From: Pseudomonas asiatica
Lineage (GTDB): Bacteria > Pseudomonadota > Gammaproteobacteria > Pseudomonadales > Pseudomonadaceae
Assembly: GCF_040214835.1 (NCBI RefSeq)
Contig: NZ_CP157874.1
Location: 4,676,501-4,740,500, forward strand
DNA length: 64,000 nt
Reading direction: 5' to 3'
Of this stretch, positions 54,564 through 63,008 are shown piece after piece. The notes under the pieces are model-generated. The model had not been told where the DNA came from. It saw only the letters and a list, made by a program, of their open reading frames with translations, and ran no database searches. The translations under genes were made by a program, and so were the position numbers. Numbering within the stretch: the first letter of the stretch is position 1; the number at the start of each line of letters is the position of its first letter.

Positions 54564-56855
54564 ATGATGAAACTGTCTTTGCTGGGCCTGGCCATGGGCC
54601 TTGCCAGTCAGGCGGCCCTCGCCGCCCCCTCCGCCCCGCCCCTGCAGGACAAGCAGGCGTTCATCGACCATCTGATCAGCCAGATGACCGAAGCCGAGAA
54701 GATCGGCCAGCTGCGCCTGATCAGCATCGGCCCGGAAATGCCCCACGACAAGATTCGCGAGGAAATCGCCGCCGGCCGCATCGGTGGCACCTTCAACTCG
54801 CGTACCGCGCCCGAGAACCGGCCGATGCAGGACGCTGCCATGCGCAGCCGCCTGAAGATCCCGATGTTCTTCGCCTACGATACCGTCCACGGCGAGCGCA
54901 CCATTTTCCCGATCGGCCTGGGCATGGCCGCGACCTGGGACATGGACGCCGTCGCCAAGGTCGGCCGCACCGCCGCCATCGAAGCCGCGGCCGACGCCCT
55001 GGACATGACCTTCGCACCGATGGTCGACATCGCCCGCGATCCGCGTTGGGGCCGCACCAGTGAAGGCTTTGGCGAAGACACCTACCTGACCTCGAAGATC
55101 GGCCAGGTGATGGTCCGTTCGTTCCAGGGCAGCAGCCCGGCCAACCCCGACAGCATCATGGCCATCGTCAAGCACTTCGCCCTGTATGGCGCGGTGGAAG
55201 GCGGGCGCGACTACAACACGGTCGATATGAGCCTGCCGAAAATGTACAACGACTACCTGCCGCCCTACCGCGCCGCGCTTGACGCTGGTGCCGGCGGGGT
55301 GATGGTGGCGCTGAACTCGATCAACGGCGTGCCTGCCACCTCCAACACCTGGCTGATGAACGACCTGCTGCGCAAGGAGTGGGGCTTCAAGGGCGTGACC
55401 ATCAGCGACCACGGCGCCATCCAGGAGCTGATCCGCCATGGCGTCGCCCGCGATGGCCGCGAAGCCGCCAAGCTGGCGATCAAGGCCGGCATCGACATGA
55501 GCATGAACGACACCCTGTACGGCGAAGAGCTGCCAGGCCTGCTGAAGTCCGGCGAAGTGACCCAGGGCGAGCTGGACCAGGCGGTGCGCGAAGTGCTGGG
55601 TGCCAAGTACGACATGGGCCTGTTCAAGGACCCGTACGTGCGCATAGGCAAGGCCGAAACCGACCTGAAGGACTACTACGGCAACGACCGCCTGCACCGC
55701 GACGCCGCGCGTGACGTGGCGCGCCGCAGCCTGGTGCTGCTGGAAAACCGCAACCAGACCCTGCCGCTGAAAAAGGCCGGCACCATCGCCCTGGTCGGCC
55801 CGCTGGCCGATGCCCCGATCGACATGATGGGCAGCTGGGCTGCCGACGGCAAACCAGTGCACTCGGTGACCGTGCGCGAAGGCTTGCGCCGCGCCGTGGA
55901 GGGCAAGGCCAAGCTGGTCTACGCCAAAGGTTCCAACGTCACCGGCGACAAGGCAATGTTCGATTACCTGAACTTCCTCAACTTCGATGCCCCGGAAATC
56001 GTCGACGACCCGCGCCCGCCTGCGGTGCTGATCGACGAGGCGGTGAAGGCGGCGAAGCAGTCCGATGTGGTGGTGGCAGTGGTCGGTGAATCCCGCGGTA
56101 TGTCCCACGAGTCGTCGAGCCGTACCACCCTGGAAATCCCCGCCAGCCAGCGGGAGCTGATCAAGGCCCTGAAGGCCACCGGCAAGCCGCTGGTGCTGGT
56201 GCTGATGAACGGCCGCCCACTGTCGATTGCCTGGGAGCGCGATCAGGCCGACGCCATTCTGGAAACCTGGTTCGCCGGTACCGAAGGCGGCAACGCGATC
56301 GCCGACGTGCTGTTCGGCGATTACAACCCGTCCGGCAAGCTGGCCATCACCTTCCCGCGTTCGGTCGGGCAGATCCCGATGTACTACAACCACACCCGTA
56401 TTGGCCGGCCCTTCACGCCGGGCAAGCCGGGCAACTATACCTCGCAGTACTTCGAGGAGCCCAATGGCCCGCTGTACCCGTTCGGCTATGGCCTGAGCTA
56501 CAGCAGCTTCGAGCTGTCGGGGCTGAAGCTGTCGAACAAGGACCTCAAGCGTGGCGACACGCTGGAAGCCAAGGTGACGGTGAAGAACACCGGCAAGGTG
56601 GCAGGCGAGACCGTGGTGCAGCTGTACCTGCAGGATGTATCGGCATCGATGAGCCGCCCGGTGAAGGAACTGAAGAACTTCCAGAAGCTGATGCTCAAGC
56701 CTGGCGAATCGCGCACGTTGAGCTTCCGCATCAGCGAAGAAGACCTGAAGTTCTACAATGGCCAACTGCAGCGGGTTGCCGAGCCTGGGGAATTCAATGT
56801 CCAGGTCGGGCTGGATTCCCAGGCGGTGCAGCAGCAGAGCTTTGAACTGCTGTAA
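54564..56855 (+). CDS. bglX: Periplasmic beta-glucosidase BglX (GH3)
   Basis: A 763-residue glycoside hydrolase family 3 enzyme cleaving beta-glucosides in the periplasm. Signal peptide about 1-20 (ASQAALAAP). The GH3 N-domain shows FAYDTVHGERTIFPIGLG, VKHFALYG and the nucleophile D282 in VTISDHGAI. The GH3 C-domain includes VVAVVGESRGMSHESSSRT and a fibronectin-III-like end. It has one of several in-frame starts (TTG 54561, ATG 54564, ATG 54567). Confidence 0.96.
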   Translation: MMKLSLLGLAMGLASQAALAAPSAPPLQDKQAFIDHLISQMTEAEKIGQLRLISIGPEMPHDKIREEIAAGRIGGTFNSRTAPENRPMQDAAMRSRLKIPMFFAYDTVHGERTIFPIGLGMAATWDMDAVAKVGRTAAIEAAADALDMTFAPMVDIARDPRWGRTSEGFGEDTYLTSKIGQVMVRSFQGSSPANPDSIMAIVKHFALYGAVEGGRDYNTVDMSLPKMYNDYLPPYRAALDAGAGGVMVALNSINGVPATSNTWLMNDLLRKEWGFKGVTISDHGAIQELIRHGVARDGREAAKLAIKAGIDMSMNDTLYGEELPGLLKSGEVTQGELDQAVREVLGAKYDMGLFKDPYVRIGKAETDLKDYYGNDRLHRDAARDVARRSLVLLENRNQTLPLKKAGTIALVGPLADAPIDMMGSWAADGKPVHSVTVREGLRRAVEGKAKLVYAKGSNVTGDKAMFDYLNFLNFDAPEIVDDPRPPAVLIDEAVKAAKQSDVVVAVVGESRGMSHESSSRTTLEIPASQRELIKALKATGKPLVLVLMNGRPLSIAWERDQADAILETWFAGTEGGNAIADVLFGDYNPSGKLAITFPRSVGQIPMYYNHTRIGRPFTPGKPGNYTSQYFEEPNGPLYPFGYGLSYSSFELSGLKLSNKDLKRGDTLEAKVTVKNTGKVAGETVVQLYLQDVSASMSRPVKELKNFQKLMLKPGESRTLSFRISEEDLKFYNGQLQRVAEPGEFNVQVGLDSQAVQQQSFELL

Positions 56856-56875
56856 CTGACCGGTTTGCCTGTACC

Positions 56876-56968
56876 GGCCCCTTCGCGGGTAAACCCGCTC
56901 CCACAGGTACTCCGCAAGCAGATGGCCTGCGCGATACCTGTGGGAGCGGGTTCACCCGCGAAGAGGCC
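56876..56968. repeat. REP pair (inverted)
   Basis: Arms of the CGGGTAAACCCG and CGGGTTCACCCG variants between bglX and dctB, which run in the same direction. Confidence 0.87.
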
Positions 56969-57001
56969 CGCCCTGATATCCCATTCATCCGGATCCGCCC
57001 C

Positions 57002-58759
57002 ATGCCCTTTTCCGTTCGCGCCCTGCGTCTGGGGCTGATCACCCTGCTGATCGTGCTGGGCACCGCCTTCAGCGCCGGCTGGGCCATGCACCAGGCCAAG
57101 CGCCAGGCCATGGAAGCCGACGCCCAGCGTGCCAGCCAGCAGTTGGGCTTGTATGCCAATGCCTTGCACACGCTGATCGACCGCTACCGCGCCCTGCCCG
57201 CCGTGCTGGCGCTGGACCCGGAGCTGATCGCCGCCCTGCGCGGCCCGGTCAGCGAACCGGTGCAGGACGCCCTGAACCGCAAGCTCGAACGCATCAATGG
57301 CGCCGCCAACTCCTCCACCCTCGAACTGCTCGACCGCACCGGCCTGGCCATCGCCGCCAGCAACTGGCGGTTGCCCAGCAGCTACGTGGGCTCCAACTAC
57401 GGTTTTCGCCCCTATTTCAAGCAGACTCGCAGCCAGGGCAGTGGTCGCTTCTACGCCGTGGGCGTGACCAGTGGCGTGCCGGGCTACTTCCTCGCCAGCG
57501 CGGTGAACGACGAGCATGGCCGCTTCCTCGGCGCCATGGTGGTGAAGCTGGAGTTCCCCGAGCTGGAACGCGAGTGGCGCCAGGGCAGCGACATCCTGCT
57601 GGTCAGCGATGCGCGCGGCATCACCTTCATCGCCAACCAGGACGGCTGGCGCTACCGCGAACTGCAGCCGCTCAGTGGTGCCGACCGTGCCGAACTGGCC
57701 GAAACCCGTCAGTACGACAAGCAACCGCTGGTGCCGCTGCAGCACCAGGTGCTGACCCGCTTTGCCGACAACAGCACCCTCAGCCGCGTGCAAGGCCCTG
57801 AGGGCAGCGCCGAGTACCTGTGGGAAAGCCTGCCACTGGAGGGTGAAAACTGGACCTTGCACCTGCTGCGCAAGCCGCAGGTAGCCGCCGACGGTCGCAA
57901 TGCCGCCCTCGGCGCCGCCGCCGTTTGGCTGAGCCTGGTGTTCGCTGCGCTGTTCGTCAGCCAGCGCCTGCGCCTGGCCCGCCTGCGCCAGCGCAGCCGG
58001 GAGGAGCTCAAGCGCCAGGTCGAGGAGCGCACCCGTGAGCTGCGCACCGCCCAGGAGGGGCTGGTGCAATCGGCCAAGCTGGCGGCGCTGGGGCAGATGT
58101 CGGCAGCCATGGCCCATGAAATCAACCAGCCGCTGACCACCCAGCGCATGCAGCTGGAAACCCTGCGCCTGCTGCTCGACCATGGCCGACATGACGAAGC
58201 ACGCCAGGCACTGGAGCCGCTGGAGCAGATGCTCACACGCATGGCCGCGCTCACCAGCCACCTGAAAACCTTCGCCCGCAACAGCCCGGTCGGCCTGCGC
58301 GAGCGCCTCGACCTGGCCACGGTGGTCGACCAGGCCCTGCACCTGCTGGAAGCACGCATTCGCAGCGAAGAAGTGGAAGTAGCCCTGTACCTGGCGCGCC
58401 CGGCCTGGGTGCGCGGCGATGCCATTCGCCTGGAGCAGGTGCTGATCAACCTGCTGCGCAATGCCCTCGACGCCATGGCCGACAAGCGCTACAAACGCCT
58501 GGAGATCCGCATCGAGCCCGACGGCGAGCTGTGGCGCCTGAGCGTGCTGGATTCGGGTGGCGGCATTGCCGAGGCCGACCTGGCCAAGGTCTTCGACCCG
58601 TTCTTCACCACCAAGCCGGTGGGCGAAGGCCTAGGGCTGGGCCTGGCCATTTCCTACGGTATCGTCCACGAGGCCGGTGGCCAGCTGCAGGCCGAAAACC
58701 TGCCTGGCGGCGCGCGCCTGAGCCTTACCCTGCCCCGTGACCTGGAGCCTGTATGTTGA
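57002..58759 (+). CDS. dctB: C4-dicarboxylate sensor histidine kinase DctB
   Basis: A 585-residue kinase. Two membrane segments (about 8-27 and 298-320) flank a periplasmic double-PAS-like sensor of about 270 residues. A coiled segment (340-360) leads to the phospho-accepting H372 in AAMAHEINQPLTTQRMQLE. The ATPase has NLLRNALDAM, DSGGGIAEADLAK and GLGLGLAISYGIV. It overlaps dctD by 7 bp and lies upstream of a dicarboxylate permease. Confidence 0.94.
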   Translation: MPFSVRALRLGLITLLIVLGTAFSAGWAMHQAKRQAMEADAQRASQQLGLYANALHTLIDRYRALPAVLALDPELIAALRGPVSEPVQDALNRKLERINGAANSSTLELLDRTGLAIAASNWRLPSSYVGSNYGFRPYFKQTRSQGSGRFYAVGVTSGVPGYFLASAVNDEHGRFLGAMVVKLEFPELEREWRQGSDILLVSDARGITFIANQDGWRYRELQPLSGADRAELAETRQYDKQPLVPLQHQVLTRFADNSTLSRVQGPEGSAEYLWESLPLEGENWTLHLLRKPQVAADGRNAALGAAAVWLSLVFAALFVSQRLRLARLRQRSREELKRQVEERTRELRTAQEGLVQSAKLAALGQMSAAMAHEINQPLTTQRMQLETLRLLLDHGRHDEARQALEPLEQMLTRMAALTSHLKTFARNSPVGLRERLDLATVVDQALHLLEARIRSEEVEVALYLARPAWVRGDAIRLEQVLINLLRNALDAMADKRYKRLEIRIEPDGELWRLSVLDSGGGIAEADLAKVFDPFFTTKPVGEGLGLGLAISYGIVHEAGGQLQAENLPGGARLSLTLPRDLEPVC

Positions 58760-60087
58760 ATTCAGTGATCGTCGTCGATGATGAAGCCAGTATCCGCACC
58801 GCGGTCGAGCAATGGCTGAGCCTGTCCGGCTTCAGCGTGCAACTGTTCGCCCGCGCCGAAGAATGCCTGGCACACCTGCCACAGCACTTTCCCGGAGTAA
58901 TCATCAGCGATGTACGCATGCCGGGCATGGATGGCCTGCAGTTGCTCGAACGCCTGCAGGCGGACGACCCCGACTTGCCGGTGATCCTGCTGACCGGCCA
59001 CGGCGATGTGCCCATGGCAGTGGAAGCCATGCGCAGCGGGGCCTACGACTTCCTGGAAAAACCCTTTACCCCGCAGCACCTGCTGGGCAGCCTGCGTCGG
59101 GCCCTGGAAAAGCGCCAGCTGGTCCTGGAAAACCGCCGGCTGCACGAGCAGGCCGACCTCAAGTCACGCCTGGAAGGCACGCTGCTTGGCATGTCCCAAG
59201 GCCTGCAACAGCTGCGCCGGCAAGTGCTGGACCTGGCCAGCCTGCCGGTCAATGTGCTGATCCGCGGCGAAACCGGCAGTGGCAAGGAGCGCGTGGCCCG
59301 GTGCCTGCACGATTTTGGCCCGCGCGCCGACAAGCCGTTCGTCGCCCTCAACTGTGCAGCCATCCCCGAGTCGCTGTTCGAGGCCGAGCTGTTCGGCCAT
59401 GAAAGCGGCGCTTTTACCGGTGCCCAAGGCAAGCGCATCGGCAAGCTGGAGTACGCCAACGGTGGCACGGTGTTCCTCGACGAAATCGAAAGCATGCCAC
59501 TGGCCCAACAGGCCAAGCTGCTGCGGGTGATCCAGGAACAGAAGCTGGAGCGCCTGGGGGCCAACCAGAGCATCAGCGTCGACCTGCGCATCATTGCCGC
59601 GACCAAGCCCGACCTGCTCGAAGAAGCCCGCGCCGGGCGCTTCCGCGAAGACCTTGCCTATCGCCTGAACGTGGCCGAGCTGCGCCTGGCGCCATTGCGT
59701 GAACGGCGTGAGGACATTCTACTGCTGTTCGAGCACTTTGCCCGTGCCGCCGGCGAAAAGCTTGGCCGCGCGGCCCCGCCACTGTCGGGCGCGCAACTGG
59801 CGCAGCTGCTGTCGCACGACTGGCCGGGCAACGTACGTGAACTGGCCAACGCGGCGGAACGCCATGCATTGGGGCTGGGCTCGCCGAACATCGAGGTGGC
59901 GCCTGCCGGGCAGTCGCTGAGCGAGCAGATGGAAGCGTTCGAGGCGCAATGCCTGCGCGCGGCGCTGCGCCAGCACGGGGGCGCGATCAATGCTGTGATG
60001 GAAACGTTGCAGCTGCCGCGGCGCACGCTGAACGAGAAAATGCAGCGGCATGGGTTGGTGCGCGAGGATTTTGTTGGCCGAGAATGA
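58753..60087 (+). CDS. dctD: Sigma-54 response regulator DctD
   Basis: A 444-residue NtrC-family activator. The receiver has the D9-D10 pair and phospho-acceptor D53 in VIISDVRMPGMDG. The AAA+ domain has Walker A RGETGSGKER (about 172-179) and the sigma-54 contact motif GAFTGA (about 219-224). A Fis-type helix-turn-helix is at the end (INAVMETLQLPRRTLNEKM). It is expected to activate the sigma-54 promoter of the permease at 60367. Confidence 0.96.
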   Translation: MLNSVIVVDDEASIRTAVEQWLSLSGFSVQLFARAEECLAHLPQHFPGVIISDVRMPGMDGLQLLERLQADDPDLPVILLTGHGDVPMAVEAMRSGAYDFLEKPFTPQHLLGSLRRALEKRQLVLENRRLHEQADLKSRLEGTLLGMSQGLQQLRRQVLDLASLPVNVLIRGETGSGKERVARCLHDFGPRADKPFVALNCAAIPESLFEAELFGHESGAFTGAQGKRIGKLEYANGGTVFLDEIESMPLAQQAKLLRVIQEQKLERLGANQSISVDLRIIAATKPDLLEEARAGRFREDLAYRLNVAELRLAPLRERREDILLLFEHFARAAGEKLGRAAPPLSGAQLAQLLSHDWPGNVRELANAAERHALGLGSPNIEVAPAGQSLSEQMEAFEAQCLRAALRQHGGAINAVMETLQLPRRTLNEKMQRHGLVREDFVGRE

Positions 60088-60136
60088 GCGGAAATCCGCC
60101 TATCGCGCTCGGTCACTAAGCAAATAACCGCTCATT
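60083..60136. promoter_or_regulatory. Candidate upstream activator sites for DctD
   Basis: AATGAGCGG (60083-60091) and its complement CCGCTCATT (60128-60136) form a 9-bp inverted repeat. The first copy also starts a palindrome GCGGAAATCCGC (60088-60099). They lie about 180-235 bp before the predicted sigma-54 start, a usual distance for NtrC-type activators, with a REP pair looped between. Confidence 0.4.
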
Positions 60137-60150
60137 AACAGGATTCTTTT

Positions 60151-60268
60151 GGGGCTGCCTTGCAGCCCTTCGCGGGCACGCCCGCTCCCACAGGGAAACG
60201 CGAAGAGTCAGACGTCACGCGGTCCCTGTGGGAGCGGGCGTGCCCGCGAAGGGTCGCGCAGCGCCCCC
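60151..60268. repeat. REP pair (inverted)
   Basis: Arms contain CTTCGCGGGCACGCCCGCTC and its complement, with an outer hairpin GGGGCTG-CAGCCC on the left and a GC-rich end on the right. It lies between dctD and the sigma-54 promoter. Confidence 0.87.
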
Positions 60269-60291
60269 ATTTGAAGCCCAATGCACCCATT

Positions 60292-60306
60292 TGGCACACC
60301 TTCTGC
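60292..60306 (+). promoter_or_regulatory. Sigma-54 promoter of the dicarboxylate/2-oxoglutarate permease
   Basis: TGGCACACCTTCTGC: the -24 GG (60293-60294) and -12 GC (60305-60306) are separated by exactly 10 bp. It matches the known consensus TGGCAC-N5-TTGC except for one base in the -12 box. Predicted start near 60318, about 50 bp before the coding start. Confidence 0.82.
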
Positions 60307-60366
60307 AATTGCCTTGGCAAGCTGCGCCACGGCGCGCTCCACAAAAACAACGAGAAGGTATCCCTG

Positions 60367-61686
60367 ATGGATAATGCCACCTCCCTGCCAGCCGGGGCGG
60401 CCACCGCGCCTGCCACAGAAAAAACCACCGCCAGCCGCCTGAAGTCGATCTTCAGCGGGTCCATCGGCAACATGGTCGAATGGTACGACTGGTACGTCTA
60501 CGCCGCATTCTCGCTGTACTTCGCCAAGGCCTTCTTCCCAGCCGGCGATTCCACCGCACAATTGCTCAATACCGCCGCGATCTTCGCCGTGGGCTTCCTC
60601 ATGCGCCCGATCGGTGGCTGGCTGATGGGCCTGTACGCCGACCGCAAAGGCCGCAAGGCCGCATTGATGGCCTCGGTGCTGCTGATGTGTGCAGGCTCGC
60701 TGGTCATCGCCCTGACCCCGGGCTACGAAACCATCGGCGTCGCCGCGCCAATCCTGCTGGTCATCGCACGCCTGCTGCAGGGCTTGTCGGTGGGTGGTGA
60801 ATACGGCACCTCGGCCACCTACCTCAGCGAAATGGCCAGCAAGGACCGCCGTGGCTTCTTCTCCAGCTTCCAGTACGTGACCCTGATCTCCGGCCAGCTC
60901 ATCGCCCTGGCGGTACTGATCGTCCTGCAACAGACCCTGACCACCGAGCAGCTGTATGCCTGGGGCTGGCGCGTACCGTTCGTGATCGGTGCGCTGTGCG
61001 CCGTGGTGGCCCTGTACCTGCGTCGCGGCATGGAAGAAACCGCTTCCTTCACCAAGAAGGAAAAGGCCAAGGAAAGCCTGATGCGCACCCTGCTGCGCCA
61101 CCCCAAGGAGCTGATGACCGTGGTCGGCCTGACCATGGGCGGCACCCTGGCCTTCTACACCTACACCACCTACATGCAGAAGTACCTGGTCAACACCGTG
61201 GGCATGAGCATCAGCGACTCGACCACCATCTCGGCCGCCACGCTGTTCCTGTTCATGTGCCTGCAGCCGGTGATCGGTGGCCTGTCCGACAAGATCGGTC
61301 GACGCCCGATCCTGATCGCCTTCGGTGTACTCGGCACACTGTTCACCGTACCGATCCTCAGCACCCTGCACACCATCCAGACCTGGTGGGGCGCGTTCTT
61401 CCTGATCATGGCGGCGCTGATCATCGTCAGCGGCTACACCTCGATCAACGCCGTGGTCAAAGCCGAGCTGTTCCCCACCGAAATCCGCGCCCTGGGCGTG
61501 GGCCTGCCGTACGCCCTGACCGTGTCGATCTTCGGCGGCACCGCCGAGTACGTGGCCCTGTGGTTCAAGAGCGCCGGCATGGAGAGTGGCTTCTACTGGT
61601 ACGTCACCGCCTGCATCGCCTGCTCGCTGCTGGTTTACGCGACCATGAAGGACACCAAGCAGCACTCGCGGATTACCACTGAGTGA
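60367..61686 (+). CDS. kgtP: MFS dicarboxylate/2-oxoglutarate permease (KgtP-like)
   Basis: A 439-residue major facilitator protein of the metabolite:H+ symporter branch with 12 membrane segments. Signature regions are GNMVEWYDWYVYAAFSLYF, MGLYADRKGRKAALM and LLQGLSVGGEYGTSATYLSE. Close to KgtP and related dicarboxylate carriers. It follows dctBD and has a sigma-54 promoter, so it is very likely a DctD target for uptake of C4/C5-dicarboxylates. The exact substrate is inferred. Confidence 0.92.
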   Translation: MDNATSLPAGAATAPATEKTTASRLKSIFSGSIGNMVEWYDWYVYAAFSLYFAKAFFPAGDSTAQLLNTAAIFAVGFLMRPIGGWLMGLYADRKGRKAALMASVLLMCAGSLVIALTPGYETIGVAAPILLVIARLLQGLSVGGEYGTSATYLSEMASKDRRGFFSSFQYVTLISGQLIALAVLIVLQQTLTTEQLYAWGWRVPFVIGALCAVVALYLRRGMEETASFTKKEKAKESLMRTLLRHPKELMTVVGLTMGGTLAFYTYTTYMQKYLVNTVGMSISDSTTISAATLFLFMCLQPVIGGLSDKIGRRPILIAFGVLGTLFTVPILSTLHTIQTWWGAFFLIMAALIIVSGYTSINAVVKAELFPTEIRALGVGLPYALTVSIFGGTAEYVALWFKSAGMESGFYWYVTACIACSLLVYATMKDTKQHSRITTE

Positions 61687-61705
61687 TGCTGGCCTGGCAG
61701 TACTG

Positions 61706-61742
61706 AAAAGGGGCGCTCCAGTGCATGGGGCGCCCCTTTTTT
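61706..61742 (+). terminator. Intrinsic terminator after kgtP
   Basis: GGGGCGC (61710-61716) pairs with GCGCCCC (61730-61736) across a 13-nt loop, preceded by AAAA and followed by TTTTTT. Confidence 0.9.
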
Positions 61743-61760
61743 GTGATACGCGGCAGCCTG

Positions 61761-61862
61761 TGAGCCGATTGACGGCCTTATTCGGCTCACAGAATGAGCC
61801 GAATAGCGCTATTATTCGGCTCACAAGATGAGCCGAATAGCCGGCTTATTCGGCTCATGGGA
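61761..61862 (+). promoter_or_regulatory. Array of three 34-bp palindromic units before the fic gene
   Basis: Units start at 61761, 61795 and 61829 with an exact 34-bp period. Each is an inverted repeat: TGAGCCGAATA, 7 bp, TATTCGGCTCA, then a 5-bp linker. The first unit has a degenerate left arm (TGAGCCGATTG). The array ends 6 bp before the fic ATG. A -10-like TATTAT (61810-61815) lies inside it. The pattern strongly suggests an operator for cooperative repression. Confidence 0.85.
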
Positions 61863-61868
61863 CGGATC

Positions 61869-63008
61869 ATGAATAGCCCTTTATGGATCTGGCAGCAACC
61901 TGCCTGGCCACGCTTCACCTGGCAAAACGAAGCCATCGCCCCAATGCTACGCAATTGCATCGACATGCAAGGACGCCTGCTGGGCAAGATCGGCAGCGTC
62001 GATGCACTCAGCGAGTGCCAGAACATCCTCGATACGCTGCTGCAAAACATCGTCACCTCTTCGGCAATCGAAGGTGAGCAGTTGAACGTGGGTTCTGTCC
62101 GCTCCTCCCTCGCTCGCCGGCTGGGCATCGAGGAGCAAGGACCTACCAATGCCCGCAGTGAAGGGCTGGCGGAGCTGATGCTGGATGCAACGCAAGGGTA
62201 TGACCGACCGCTGACCCTGCAACGCCTGTACACCTGGCACCAGTGGCTGTTCCCACTGGCACAAGGCGCCTTGAGCAAAGCGATACTGGTCGGCCAGTTG
62301 CGTGATGAAATGCCCATGCAGGTGATCTCCGGCCGGCTCGACAAGCCTACCGTGCATTTCGAAGCACCACCGCGCGATGGCCTGGAAGCCCGACTCAACG
62401 AGTTTCTCGACTGGTTTGCCAACAGTCGCGATTCCACCAGCCTGGACCCACTGCTACGTGCCGGAATCGCCCACTTCTGGTTCGTCACCCTGCATCCGTT
62501 CGACGATGGCAATGGCCGTCTGACTCGGGCAATCACCGACCTGGCGCTGGCGCAAGGTGAGCGACAGGCCATTCGTTTCTATGCCATGTCTGCCAGCATC
62601 CTCGAAGACAGGGCCGGCTATTACCAAGTGCTGGAGAACAGCCAGAAAGGCGACCTGGATATCACCCGCTGGCTATCCTGGTTTCTTGCTACCCTGCTGC
62701 GCAGCCTGGAACAGGCCCTGGCCAATATCGACCGGATACTGGCCAAGGCCAGGTTCTGGCAAGCACATCGCTCAGATGGTTTGCTGCCCGAACAGGTAAA
62801 GGTGCTCAACAGGTTGCTCGATGGCGGCCCCCGAGGATTCGAGGAAGGCATCAACGCAGCGCAATACCAGGCGGTGGCGAAGGTATCAAAGGCCACTGCG
62901 ACCCGCCACCTGTCCGATCTGCTCGACAAGGCCTGCCTGGTTCGCCTGCCTGGCGGGGGCCGCAGTACCCGCTACCGCATCAACACTCAGGACATCTCCA
63001 ACGCCTGA
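61869..63008 (+). CDS. Fic-domain protein with N-terminal DUF4172-type region and C-terminal winged helix
   Basis: A 379-residue protein. The N-terminal part MNSPLWIWQQPAWPRF resembles DUF4172. The inhibitory motif is S64-x3-E68-G69 (SSAIEG), so this is a class II (self-inhibited) Fic enzyme. The catalytic motif HPFDDGNGRLTR at residues 209-220 is complete, so AMP transfer is expected. Residues about 325-375 look like a winged helix (SKATATRHLSDLLDKACLV). The start at 61869 is chosen; ATGs at 61794 and 61857 lie in the operator array. Autoregulation is inferred. Confidence 0.92.
   Translation: MNSPLWIWQQPAWPRFTWQNEAIAPMLRNCIDMQGRLLGKIGSVDALSECQNILDTLLQNIVTSSAIEGEQLNVGSVRSSLARRLGIEEQGPTNARSEGLAELMLDATQGYDRPLTLQRLYTWHQWLFPLAQGALSKAILVGQLRDEMPMQVISGRLDKPTVHFEAPPRDGLEARLNEFLDWFANSRDSTSLDPLLRAGIAHFWFVTLHPFDDGNGRLTRAITDLALAQGERQAIRFYAMSASILEDRAGYYQVLENSQKGDLDITRWLSWFLATLLRSLEQALANIDRILAKARFWQAHRSDGLLPEQVKVLNRLLDGGPRGFEEGINAAQYQAVAKVSKATATRHLSDLLDKACLVRLPGGGRSTRYRINTQDISNA

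Noticed and set aside
53760..56765. A 1001-codon open frame on the minus strand extending the TPM gene upstream
   Set aside because: It runs antisense to bglX, a complete GH3 gene with signal peptide and catalytic motif. High-GC codon bias leaves this antisense frame open. Only 53760-54377 has family support.
61761..61862. Repeat array before fic considered as a CRISPR array
   Set aside because: All 34 bp of each unit are repeated and self-complementary with no unique spacers, and no cas genes are present.
61794..61868. Earlier in-frame ATG starts for the Fic protein at 61794 and 61857
   Set aside because: They would translate the palindromic array into protein. Family N-termini start at MNSPLWIW-like sequence, matching the ATG at 61869.
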